Source: Adiantum capillus-veneris
Lineage: Eukaryota > Streptophyta > Polypodiopsida > Polypodiales > Pteridaceae
Assembly (NCBI GenBank): GCA_014529385.2
Contig: CM043969.1
Location: 17,654,446 to 17,718,445 of the forward strand
Direction of reading: 5' to 3'
Length of the DNA: 64,000 nt
Below, piece by piece: positions 21,097 to 31,634 of the stretch (the stretch's first letter is position 1; the number at the start of each line of letters is the position of its first letter). The position numbers and the translations under genes are program-made. Under the pieces are notes generated by a model. That model saw only the letters and a program-made list of their open reading frames with translations, was not told the DNA's origin and did no database searches.

Positions 21097-21690
21097 GACC
21101 TTGTGCAATCTCGTCATAGGGTTGTCTTGAGCTTTGTCTTGAAGGTTGGATGTCAGCTTGGGAAGTGCTTTGTCATTGATGATTCCCCCCTTCCTTGAGT
21201 GATTCATATCTGCCATGTTGTTGATACGTGATTTGATCTTTGATCTTTGATTTTCAAGGCAACTTCTCTTCTTGATGTGCATTTGCCTCTTTGTTGCCAG
21301 TCTTGGCCACCATGAAGATGGATGTTGATGTGTCTAAGGTTGTAGAACTGATTATCTTTGGGGCGTGGAATTTATGATGGATTTACTTTCAAGGTCCACT
21401 GCAATTTGAGTTTTTCACAATAGGTAGCCAATGTTGAAGAACTATGTGAGCTACGTATGGTTGTTGTGGATAGCTCACTTGTTGTTGAATTTTTCATTGC
21501 TTGTCGTTGTAGGCCATTCTTTGACTTGCCATCATTATGAGATTTCGGAGGTCTTTTGGAGAAACTTTTGGAAGAGAGAGAAAAATAAGCTTCTCCAATG
21601 AGAGAAGAGCCTACGTTACGTAGAAAATTGATTGATATTAACAAAAATATAAAAGGTGTCCCTCTCCTCATTTAATAATCTGGTGGTCCT
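21097..21690. other. 3' non-coding part of the minus-strand element
   Basis: No conserved coding motif; short frames only. Confidence 0.4.
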
Positions 21691-22440
21691 TGAAGACGAT
21701 CACTCTCTTTCATTTAATGCGAGCACCATTTTCAGAAGGTAGATGCGGTGCATTTAATACGGCTTACGTCATCACTAGAACTCAAAAAGTCACAAAACTA
21801 TCAAGTGGTCGAAGATTTTGAAACTTTTGATACTGTCAATGCGTCCGGAACGCCCAAATATCCTAAAAATGAATGTCCAGTTGTCTCGCTCCGACATCCA
21901 AAGAGGCAAAAAATATCAAAAACCCCTAAAAGAACATTTTACTAACAGCGCATGAGGGGGCATTCCAAAATTTTGGAATGCCTCTTCGCGCACCGTTAGT
22001 AAAAAGCCCCTTTTTTTTTCTTTTTAGGGAGCTTTTTGAGAGGAAAATGTCAAAAAACCTCTCAAAAGGGGCTTTCTTGAAAGATAAGTGTCCAAAACCA
22101 CTAAAAGGAGCTTTGTACTAACGGCGCGCAGGGGGGCATTCTGAAATTTTAGAATGCCTCCTCGCGCGTCTTAAGTAAAAAGCCCATTTTTTGGAGGTTT
22201 TTTGACATTTTTTGCCTCTCCGGATGTCAGAACGAGACAAGTAGACATTCGTTTCTAGGGTGTTTTGGCGTTACGGACGCATTGGTGATGTCAAAAGCCT
22301 CAAACTCTATCACTATTTGACAGTTTGTGACTTTTCAAGTTCCAGTGTAAGCTGCATTGAATGCGCCGCACCTGCCTCCTGAAAAAGACGCTCCCATTAA
22401 ATAAAAAAGTGACCATTTTTAAGGACGATTGGGAATATAA
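21690..22440. repeat. Large imperfect inverted repeat (foldback), arms about 330 bp
   Basis: The left arm (about 21,690-22,020) reads outward-to-inward TTCATTTAATGCGAGCACC, CAGAAGGTAGATGCGG, CTTTTGATACTGTCAATGCG, TGTCTCGCTCCGACATCC. The reverse complement of the right arm (about 22,090-22,440) gives TTTATTTAATGGGAGCGTC, CAGGAGGCAGGTGCGG, CTTTTGACATCACCAATGCG, TGTCTCGTTCTGACATCC. Each arm carries its own inner hairpin around GGGGCATTC...GAATGCCTC (21,957-21,985 and 22,133-22,164). No protein is encoded. Confidence 0.8.
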
Positions 22441-23387
22441 ATCTACTTTTTAGAGTGTCTGGTTGTCCTTTTGGACGTACTCACAAGGTGCAAGTGCATT
22501 TTAAAAAACGTTTCTAGAGAGAGAAATATAATTTCTTACAAGGCCCTCCGAAATTTTCTAATGTGTTTGATGGAGCTTTCTTGTCACCCTTGAAGATAAA
22601 AGATGCTCTTGATAAGCATATGGAGACCTGCTGTTTTTGCTTCAAGTCGTTGTCGATTGATTTGAGTAGACATTTCCTTACTGTTGATGTAGAAGAAATA
22701 TATACAAGATGATGATGTTGATGGTTTCTAGATTAGGGTCTTAAAACCTAGATGACCAAAGGGGAAAAAACTCGGTGGAAAAAAAGTGCCTTTGATATAC
22801 GCTCTTATTGGAGTCGAGCATTGACTTGAAGTACCCGTCATGTGAGGTGAGTGCTTGGGAGAAACAAAGTAAGAGTGTCTAATGCAAGTATCAATTATGG
22901 GACACTCTATATGCATACGAAAATTTATCGAACAAAAGCATGCAATGTAAGAGATGGAGATGAGGGATGCTTCAAGGAAAAAATGTAGCACATGTGACAT
23001 CAAAGGACATCTAAATAGCTTCCATGTTTCCAAGAGGGATTTTCGATGTAAAAGCTTCTCCACTCATTTCTCACTGTGCTGAGTGCGTGAGTGTCCTTTG
23101 GACTTCCTCCTTCACTTACCACTATACTACAATGACTTAGACTCTTATGCTCACCTATACCAGCATGAGCGACAACGTAATTATGCTCAACTCTTCCAGC
23201 TTGAGCAGTACCTAGAATAACTAAGACGCTTAGACCACAGAGAATATTACATGAAGTTTTGGGACTAATGCCTTGCTCATTTAGGGGCTTAGCTGCCCGA
23301 CTCTTGACTTTTATGCCATGTATGTTTAATGGAGACTTGGACTTACCTGTTTAAGGCAAGAAACCCAATTCCATAAGTTCTGGAAAT
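22441..23387. other. Non-coding part of the minus-strand element
   Basis: No conserved protein motif found between the foldback and the Trp/Gln-rich repeat region. Confidence 0.35.
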
Positions 23388-24139
23388 TTAGGTCTCTTCC
23401 ATTATGTTGGTCTTTTGATGCCACCATTTTGTCGATAAGGTTGCATACTTGGGCTCCTCTTGACTTGCTTGCCGTATGTTCACACTACTTTGTGAAACAA
23501 GTCCTTCAGCTCTTGTAGAGACTGATGTATCCTTTGCTTTATCTCCCATGAGAAGTGATTGTTGATGTGTGTGGGTTCTTTGTGTTTGAGTTTCCATGAG
23601 CAATTTTGGAACCCATCTTGTTTTTTGTCCTTGTGTGACCGTCTTTTGCATTTGATTCTTTTCTTGATGACTTGATGGACACCAGGCTTTGATATCCAAA
23701 CCTAATGATTTCCGTTGTAAAAGCCCTGATTTTGTAGTTGATGACAAGGTTTCCATCTATAGATTGCAGTAGCCTTGGTTGCAATTGGCTTCTATTGGAT
23801 GTTGGTTGTCCTTGCTTGCTTTGGGGTAGAAGCTTGGGATGCATGATTTCTCTTGGTTGTTCCATATTGAGCTACAATTTTTGGTAACCTTATGTAAGTG
23901 GTGCCTTCATAGAATCCTTGTGCTTCAAGTAGCTTTACTGGAATTAGCCGCTGCTTCATCCATGTTTGTTGGGTAGCTTGGCTAAGGTCTGACTTTGGTA
24001 CCCAAATTTCTTGTGTTGCTTGCTTTAAAGTTCTTTTCTTCTGCCTTTTTTGATTTTTCTTTCTCCTATTTGAGTTGTTTGCCTTGCGTTTATAGCTTGT
24101 ACTGCTCTTTGTAGAACTTCTTTCTTGAGGTGAGTACAT
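23388..24139 (-). pseudogene. Trp/Gln-rich repeat tail of the minus-strand element
   Basis: Minus-strand frames (two, because of indels) contain EIWVPKSDLSQATQQTWMKQ, LEAQGFYEGTTYIRLPKIVA and, further on, QGFYNGNH...VWISKPG and RWVPKLLMETQTQ. Together with ITAQGYFEGNINVWTKKPK at the end of the upstream ORF these form a degenerate repeat whose core is QG-(F/Y)-(Y/F)-x-G-N/T...(V/I)W/L..KP, alternating with W-V-P-K. It is basic and Gln/Ser/Thr-rich. Function unknown. Confidence 0.5.
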
Positions 24140-25216
24140 CTACGCTGTTAATTTAGGCTTTTTGGTCCAAACATTAATGTTTCCTTCGAAGTAGCCTTGA
24201 GCAGTAATTGACTTGTTTGATGCTACCCACCTTGTCACCTTTTGTTGTTGAGGCTGAACTTGTGCTTCATGTATCCAAACTGGGTCTTTGACTTGGATGT
24301 GCTCTTTGGATACTAGCACTTGGTTGATTCTCTTCGGCTTCTTCCTAATGCTTTGATGTGATGGAAACTTTGGTTGATAGACTTTTTGTTTCGGTTTCCA
24401 TTGCATTGTTGATGGTTTGGCTCTTGATGTAGAGGCTTCACGGGAAATTTGATGGAAGCTCGTTGATGGTAATGTTGTCTTGTGAGGTTGTTCTCCTTCA
24501 ACATTTACTTTAGCTTTACCCTTTTCCATGATGGTTGGTTGCTCCTTTTTTGCATTGACTTGAGGTGCTTTTGGGATTTTCGATGGTGTTTTTGCTGAAG
24601 ATTTTCCCTGTGGTTGAAAGAAGATGTTCCTCCAGCTTTCTGTCAAGACCAGATTCTCTTTGATGTGATGGGAGTCAATTATATGGAAAGTATCCTTATA
24701 CTCTCCGGTACTCAACTTGAGTACAATTGCTGCCACTTTGAAGCTAGGAATTGGAATTTTTGAATTTGTGTACACAAACTCCTCTAGCTCCGTCATTGGC
24801 CGCTTTCCCATCATGATCCAAGTTCCATATGTCATTAGATTCTTTGTTGCTTCTGGATCTATCACAGCTGAACATGTGATTTTGAGTCCTGTTTCTCCGC
24901 ATATGCTAAATTTGATCATCGTAGGAGACAATCGATCTTCTTCCTTGTCCCTGTTCTTCTTTTGATCTTGCGTTTGCTGAACATTTGATGAACTTGGAAA
25001 CTTTGCTTCTTCATCTGCTTTCATTTGCGCTCTTTCTGGAGTCGGATTCTTTAAAACAAATTTTGTCCATTCTTCAGGTATGTCAATGATGACATATTGT
25101 TGTTGTTGCTCTGCTTCCTTCATGTGCACTTTGGAACCATGCTCCGGGACGTAGCTATCTATCTCAATTTTTGTGCTTTCACACTTACAAACTTTGTTAG
25201 CTTCCTTCCAACACAT
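24140..25216 (-). CDS. Second, degenerate retropepsin-like domain plus basic tail (358 codons open)
   Basis: An intact 358-codon frame. Residues about 45-60: a hydrophobic strand (QYVIIDIPEEWTKFVLKNP). About 95-205: MIKFSICGETGLKITCSAVI then DPEATKNLMTYGTWIMMGKR, later KVAAIVLKLSTGEYKDTFHI and ENLVLTESW. This has the layout of a retropepsin (inner strand, active-site loop, late ILG-like strand), but the D-T/S-G triad reads D-P-E, so catalysis is not expected. About 210-358: Lys/Gln/Pro-rich tail with VWIHEAQVQPQQQKVTRWVA and AQGYFEGNINVW. The equivalent in the + strand elements (2,837-3,160) keeps DTGA. Length of open frame in a decayed neighbourhood is notable. The start codon is uncertain; the true protein may be part of a longer polyprotein. 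Confidence 0.5.
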   Translation of the reverse strand: MCWKEANKVCKCESTKIEIDSYVPEHGSKVHMKEAEQQQQYVIIDIPEEWTKFVLKNPTPERAQMKADEEAKFPSSSNVQQTQDQKKNRDKEEDRLSPTMIKFSICGETGLKITCSAVIDPEATKNLMTYGTWIMMGKRPMTELEEFVYTNSKIPIPSFKVAAIVLKLSTGEYKDTFHIIDSHHIKENLVLTESWRNIFFQPQGKSSAKTPSKIPKAPQVNAKKEQPTIMEKGKAKVNVEGEQPHKTTLPSTSFHQISREASTSRAKPSTMQWKPKQKVYQPKFPSHQSIRKKPKRINQVLVSKEHIQVKDPVWIHEAQVQPQQQKVTRWVASNKSITAQGYFEGNINVWTKKPKLTA

Positions 25217-25562
25217 TTATCGTAAATAAGGGAATTATATCATACCCATCTTCATTGCAAAATTTAGTCAAGGTCACCTCATTCACACACACATCAAGAG
25301 TTGTCAGTATTTGATTCCATCCAAGGGGTTCAAATAACTCCTCTGAAAAAGGTTCTGGAATATATGTCTCATCTTCTACTGAATGCTTTAGGATGCAATC
25401 TTCCTTTCTAAGACTTACACTCTCATGAGCTCCGTACATCCAAATATGCACTTTGCTTTTCAAATTAGTTGTGAAGTTTAAGTCTTCCCCCGGGGTTCGC
25501 ACTACATCTCTATAACTATGATCTTTGACACTTATTTTTGTTGTGACCTCTTTGTGTCTCAA
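25197..25562 (-). pseudogene. Protease-to-RT linker domain
   Basis: Minus-strand frame with KDHSYRDVVRTPGEDLNFTT, VHIWMYGAHESVSLRKEDCI, PEPFSEELFEPLGWNQILTT and LDVCVNEVTLTKFCNEDGYD. The same domain, in order, is present at 16,985-17,460 on the plus strand. It overlaps the next frame by 20 bp. In an autonomous element RT would be expected soon after; here the second protease-like ORF follows instead, marking the probable deletion junction near 25,200. Confidence 0.6.
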
Positions 25563-26053
25563 GTAAATATAGTCATAGCCCTAGTCTTGTACCATTTTGA
25601 GATGACGGATGAATGGTCTGCCCAATATGATATCAAAGTTGTTGCTCTTGTCAAAATTCATTATGTCAAGGTATGCTCATACTCAATGCCACACGAGGAT
25701 ACAATGATTTGTTCTAATATGCCAATTGACTTCTCCACGTATCCATCCGCTAATTGCAGTTTCATTCGAGTTTTCCTAAGAGTAGGATTTCTCCATTTTT
25801 TCCATATTTCTTTAGTTGCAATGGCAATTCTTGCCCCACTATCTAATATAGCAATCATCTTTACGCCTTTGTACTCAAGTGGTAAGGTGGTGTTTCCTTC
25901 TTCTCCTTCACAATAGTCACCCATCTTATTTACCGGTACTGGCTTTGTCTGTCGCTTCTTTGGCGAGGTGTCATCCATGTTTTTGTACGCAAGTTGGTCA
26001 TGAAAAGGGATTTCAAGCCCATCTTTTCCAGGTTTTTGCCCATTTGGCCCCAT
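25563..26053 (-). pseudogene. Retropepsin (gypsy protease) of the minus-strand element
   Basis: Frame reading TTLPLEYKGVKMIAILDSGA at the active site (D-S-G), then RIAIATKEIWKKWRNPTLRK and MKLQLADGYVEKSIGILEQI. After a frame change near 25,660 it continues as NNFDIILGRPFIRHLKM, the ILGRPF second signature. This is a complete retropepsin layout, needed to cleave the polyprotein during particle maturation. A stop (after EYEHTLT) separates the halves. Confidence 0.75.
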
Positions 26054-26991
26054 AGATGCGGTCTAATTTTTAGTAGTTTTGAGAGATAAAGTGTGCATTG
26101 TATAGGAGAAGACATCAATTCATGCAAGCTCTTAGTATCCATCATTTTTGGTATGGCTTTCCACTGAGAAGGTACCATTTTAACCTCCGGCTTTGTTTCG
26201 AGTTCTCCTATGAAAGATGGCAAAGTCTTTAGAGAGCGTGGTTTACTCTTTTCAAATGCGATAGACCCGGCATCCCCATATAAAGATCGTATATCTCCTG
26301 GGAAAAACTCGTGATCCATGTTTATCTCAAGGATAGGTGCTGACTGTAAAGTAGAACTACCATCTTTTTGGTTTCTGATTGATTCCCACAAGGATTGTGG
26401 CCACGGTTCTTCTACCTCTAGAATAGGCATCACTGCTTGTGAACCCACCCCATCTGTGGTATTGGCTACTTCCCTTGTATCTAAAGGTGCCTCAACTCCT
26501 GGATCTTCTTGGCCTCTGTTTACAATACCCTGGCTCTCAAATTCCTGGACTTTATCACGGACGAGCACCTCCGTTTTTGGAGCATCTAGAACATGTGGTT
26601 CCATAAGAGCTTGGGCATTTTTGATGAGCTCCTTGCACATTTGCAACCTCTCTTTTTCATACCCTCGATGAGGATATGTCAGCCATCTATCCTCTTGGGT
26701 TTGGTTCTTGTTTAACCTAGCATCATAAGCTTTCAAGATCGCATCCAAAGGTTCAAATACTTTGTCGACCAAGATTGAACCTCCCGAGTTAGTCTTTGAC
26801 TCTTTAAATCCCTTTGCATTGTTGTTCTTTTCTTGCTCTTGTCTAAGCTGCTCTCTTGTTTGATTCAATTCACTTTTCAAAGCCGCTTTCTCCTTCATCC
26901 TCTTTGCTTTTATTTTGTTTTGTTTGTCTTTCCATGATCTTCTTCCGAAGGTTCTCACCGATATGTTCTCAAATTCTGTTTGAACAGGCAA
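25930..26991 (-). pseudogene. Gag-pro linker with coiled coil (353 codons open)
   Basis: Open frame starting after gag in a different frame. Residues about 20-70 form a charged helix (KQNKIKAKRMKEKAALKSEL, then NQTREQLRQEQEKNNN), followed by DPLDAILKAYDARLNK-like helices and an acidic linker (EVEEPWPQSLWESIRNQKDG). Near its end KLLKIRPHLWGQMGKNLEK shifts frame to join GPNGQKPGKDGLE of the protease ORF. No known domain beyond the coiled coil. Confidence 0.5.
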
Positions 26992-27077
26992 TGTGGCTTT
27001 TTCAGCTGGTTTGTTTTTGGTAGCTTCTTGAGCTTGTGAGATCGAGTCGTCACGTTTAAAGGAATGGCGGGTTCTAC

Positions 27078-28790
27078 CTAGGATCCACTTGAAGAAGGCA
27101 TTACGCCTACAACGTTCATTGTTGATTTCCTGTTGTAGTCTGGATTCTTAGCATAGTGTTGGCATAGATGATCTGTCCCACAAGGTTTACAAAATACAAA
27201 TAATTCTATTTGTGGACCCTTGTTTGGACAACTTTGTGCCCAATGATCACCTCCACACTTATAGCATGGACCTTCTTGTTTCATAGCTGGTGATCCAGCC
27301 AATGGTTGTTCTGGCTTGGTAAGAATGTTTTTCAAACCATACTCTTGATGATTGGCTATGAATATGAGCGTATTTGTATCCATGGAGTATTGGTTTCTTG
27401 TAGGTTGTGGCACATACGTTGGCTGATTGTAGTTGACTATTACTCTACCATCATTCACAAGAGGTGGTTGTTTCCCTAGCACACGTTGTGGCTTTGGCTG
27501 AGTGCTACACCATGGAGTGGGATGATCCCCTCCACAAGTACTACATCTTTTCAATTGAGGTTTCCGCACATTTAGGTTTTGTATGTAGCCTTGGTTTATT
27601 CTTCTAATCACTCCCTCGACCACTTGATCAATGATTGGTTCCCAAAGAGTTTTAACATCTCTATTTGTTGTTGATTTTCTCTTTGGAGATGAGGCACTAC
27701 TAGTTGCATTTTCTGTATCTTCAATCACCTCTCCGTAGGCTTTACAATTGTCAACTAGATAAAGAGCTTCTCTAGTGACTTGCTCGAATGTCGTGCATCC
27801 TTTCAAATGTAGGTCCTTTTTAAGAGTTTCATTCCTCAAGCCCTCTATGAAGATAACTGATAGCCTCTCATCTTGCAGTAGCTCTCTCACATAGGACATC
27901 TCTCAATGTATTGTTTGAAGCAAAGCAGAGCTTCCTTCATTTTTTTGTTCTTTTTCTGTTTGAAAGCGTAGATTTGGGACACTGTGTTATGTTTGATTCC
28001 CCTTTTTGAGAACTCCTCTACAAACTCGTGTAAGAGTTGTGCTATGTTGGGAAAATCATCTCTATTAAGAGGTTGGAACCACGTCAAAGCAGTTCTTTCT
28101 AATGTTAACCCAAATCCCTCATACTGAGTATGGAAATCTGCAATCTGTTCAACTCTCAACACTTGTTTGAAGAGTGAGACATGAGCATATGGATCCTTCG
28201 ATCCATTATATTTTGTCTTGACACATTGAGCCACTTGATATGGTCTTAATTGTTGTGGTTCAATCACTAATCTAACCAATTCGTGGTCTCTTGGAAAGAC
28301 ATCTCGTTTTCTCCTCTCATCTTGGAGATAATCCTGCCAGAATCCTCTCTGATGTGTACTCTGGTATCGTTTGTGGTTGAAAGTAAGTAGAGATCGGAGT
28401 ACCCTTGTATGTGTATTGTTTTAAGTCAATTGGATCAACAAATTTGTACTCAAGTCCATACTTATCTACCATTAAAACTTGCACTCCATGGGCATCCATA
28501 TATGTGAAGGCATAGAGGTTCTTATGGGTGGTCAACTCTCCAGCATTGGGTTCTACACATTTATAGAAGATGTATGGCTCCCTGTTCGTGAATCAGTATA
28601 AGCCATCATGAGCGTAATCTGTAAGCACTCTCATGGATTCATTTGCTTTGATGAATCTCACATTCGGTTTGTTGATTAGTGGATGGTTCTTCTCTATGTA
28701 TTCTCCCAATCCCACTGTTGTCGACATTGCAGCGTTTCTCATGTCTCCGAGTGGAGGAGTAGAGAACCCTGGTGGTGGATGATTTGTCAT
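27078..28790 (-). pseudogene. Gag polyprotein with three zinc knuckles
   Basis: Translation starts about 28,790 (MTNHPPPGFSTPPLGDMRNA). After two stops, the capsid-type retrotransposon gag domain is clear: KYNGSKDPYAHVSLFKQVLR, LTLERTALTWFQPLNRDDFP, FVEEFSKRGIKHNTVSQIYA, KKNKKMKEALLCFKQYIERC, and after a frameshift near 27,890 LSVIFIEGLRNETLKKDL. Three knuckle-like motifs follow: CSTCGGDHPTPWC, CYKCGGDHWAQSC and CKPCGTDHLCQHY, the last with altered spacing. Gag packages the element RNA into particles. It is inactivated by two stops and one frameshift. Confidence 0.88.
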
Positions 28791-29245
28791 GGTTAAGGCT
28801 CACTCAAATCTCTCAAGATTATACTTGACAATCCTACTTTGGCTTAGTGCAACTTATCTCTTTTTGCCCTTGATCAAGTCGCTCAAAAGTCAGGAATTTG
28901 TGACTTTTTTAGTTTTTGAAAAATAGTTTTGGGATACCCCAAAAGTTTGGAATTAGGAAACCTAGAAAAATTCAGCTTTAAAACCATAGGTATGTGCTAT
29001 TGTCCCGCAAGCTTTCTTCCTAGCTATACCTGACTCAATTTGGAGTTGTCTATTAAAAGTTAGAGCACTTTTAATGAACTGCACTTAAAACAACACTCAA
29101 ACAGTTGTCGCAGGACCAGAACACAAGAACTTTGGCTTGTATCTTGGCCTCCCAAAGGTATTTTTAGCTCAAACTTGAGATTTGGGATGTACTCAAGTAC
29201 ATCTACAAGATCACCAAGTCAGATACCTCCACTATGCTGAGAGGT

Positions 29246-31088
29246 ACATGGATTGCGATCCATGTTCTCTAAAAAAAAAAAACCAAAAATTTTCAAATTT
29301 TAACTGTGTGTAGACAAGGTCATGTGCATGTTCTATGCCAATTTTCATCAAATTCTGAGGTGGAGGTACATGGATTGCGATCCATGTCAACTACATCTTG
29401 ACTTGATCTCTTGGCAGCTTGTTACACTCTATGTCCACAAGCTAAATCTCAAAGTTTTTTGGATTTGGACTTGGTTTGACAGGTCAAATGCCCAGTACTA
29501 GGTTTGCACTGTGGTTTTCTGTCTGTCACCTGTTTTGCTCCCTTTTGACCTAAATATGCTCATTTTTTTCCAAAATTGGACTTGGGGATATGTTTCCTTG
29601 TGTATGCACTACTGATCTGGAAAGTTTCAGGTCAATTTGTCAATATGGGTACATGGATCGCGATCCATGGTTGGAGCCCAAATTGACTTCTCTTGGTACC
29701 ATCAGATTCAGCATGACTAGTAGGTCCTATGGTATCAAAATTTTTGAAAATGGACCTCTGGATTGAAAGTGAGGTCAATTCTGGCACTTTGTCAGAGTCT
29801 TTGGCATTTTTGGGCTTTTGATTTGGGTTTTTGATCCCAATTCACTTTTGAAAATACCACGAGACTCCTTATGATGTCCTTTAACTATGACACAAGTTTG
29901 GTATCAATTTGTGACAAAGGAACATGGATCACGATCCATGTACCTATGTGTCAGATTGTACCGAAACTTGACACACAGCTTATCCTTGGTCTCTTGATGC
30001 TAGCTATGTGGTTTTTATGTGATTTGGATTTGTTTAGGCCAGGCAAAAGTCAATCCCTAGGTCTGTTTTAGGGTCTTCCTCTTTGAACAGTTTTTGGATC
30101 TTTTCACCCACTTTTTGAACTTTTTTCACAATGCTTCTTTGGGGACTTTTGTTCACAATGGTCTCACCTACAAGTTGAAACATTTTCTATCTAAAAATTT
30201 ATCAGGGGTACATGGATCGCGATCCATGTTCCACCACTTTTGAATCTGAATTTTTGGTGTGTTGATAGCTTGTGATGTTTGTAGCTTTCCCCACAAAAAT
30301 TTCTGGATTTGGAACAATTTTTCCTAACCAAAACTGACTTCTATAGTCTGCTATGACAGTTTTGACAATGTTCAATTTTTGGCTCTTTTGATCACTTTTC
30401 ACAACTTTTTCGCATTTGGTTCTTTTGGGAAAAGTGTTTGTCTATATCTCAGCTACCTACTGCTCAAATCTCAGTCAAACAAATTTCAAATTTTTTTCAT
30501 GAGGTACATGGATCGCGATCCATGTTTGGAAGCCAAACTGACATTTCTAGGTACCAATAGAATCAGAATGTTTACTAGATGCTACGGTATTAAAAGTTTT
30601 GGATTTGGACAACTTTTTCCTAGTCAAAACTGAGTGTTTCTGTCTACTTTGCGATTTTTGACATGTTTGTGTATTTGGCTAATTTGACCAACTTTTTTCA
30701 ATTTTTTTCTATGGCCCCTTTTTCACAAAGTTGTTCCACTAGTTATCAGGAATGTACTTGTCAAATATTAGCCCCAAATGCTAAAAACGTACATGGATCG
30801 TGATCCATGTTTGACAATATTTTTTCATGAATTTTGTTGTGCAGGTTCTCTATACCCTGTAGAAGCCAAATTTCACCCCTTTTTGAATTTGGATCCCAAA
30901 TAGTTGAAAACACCCAACTTTTGTGTTTGCAATGTCTTACTGTTTTTTCCCTGAAAGCCAATTCTGATTTGATTTTTGAGTTTTTCTTTCAAGAAAACTT
31001 GATCAGAGCAGTATCCCACTGATGCTCAATGTCACTGATCACTTTTCACCAAAAATGGTCTCTAGGGTACATGCATCGCGATCCATGT
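29246..31088. repeat. Eight 20-bp palindromes in the leader, within ~285-bp diverged tandem units
   Basis: ACATGGATCGCGATCCATGT, or a close variant, occurs at 29,246, 29,368, 29,651, 29,922, 30,210, 30,506, 30,791 and 31,069 (start positions). Spacings are 122, then 283, 271, 288, 296, 285 and 278 bp. Copies 5 and 6 are perfect palindromes. Copies 1, 2, 4 and 7 differ only by a CpG-type transition in the TCGCGA centre; copy 3 has a final G; copy 8 has one G to C. DNA between copies is recognisably repeated (for example after copies 3 and 6) but clearly more diverged than the palindromes. Confidence 0.95.
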
Positions 31089-31614
31089 TCCTCCACAGAT
31101 TCTTGTCAAACTTTCTAGGTTGCTTCTAGAGAGTCTGTTAATGCCCTTGATCCACAAATTTTTGAATTTGGATCACTTTTGAGATCTCTACCATCAAATT
31201 CAGAATTTTAGAGTTATGTTCATTTCGGCCAAAATATGGTTTTCATCCTTTTTTCCCTCAATCTTTTAGTCCAATTTTGATGGTGATAGTTTCTACTTAC
31301 CCTACTCCTAAGTACAGAAATGAAACACGAAACAAAAACAAATTGTACGGTACAAAATAAAGTCGTTATGAAAAACGGTACAACACTCTAAAAGCATAGA
31401 GAAAATCGGAGAATGAAATGATTTTGGCTATCTCCTCACAACCCTCTTTACCTCTTGAGAATAGATCTACCAAGTCCTCGACTTCTAAACTCTAGCAAGC
31501 ACTAAACCCCGTGTCTAGCTGCTTCACTGCTAAAGTGCAAATGGAATGGAGAGACAAATCTTTGAAAAAGAACACTCTAAATATGCACTAGGTCACTTAC
31601 CATCTAAGGATCAT

Positions 31615-31633
31615 ATCCTCGACAACGGCGCCA
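31615..31633 (-). promoter_or_regulatory. Primer-binding site, tRNA-Asp type
   Basis: Minus-strand reading TGGCGCCGTTGTCGAGGAT begins one base after the 5' LTR. It matches, with a few changes, the 3' end complement of plant tRNA-Asp (TGGCGCCGTTGCCGGGGA), the primer used by Athila/Tat-type gypsy elements. Confidence 0.85.
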
Positions 31634-31634
31634 A

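Noticed and set aside
29246-31088. CRISPR-like array (short repeats, regular spacing)
   Set aside because: Intervals are ~260 bp and themselves related, the repeats are full palindromes, and the setting is a eukaryotic retrotransposon leader.
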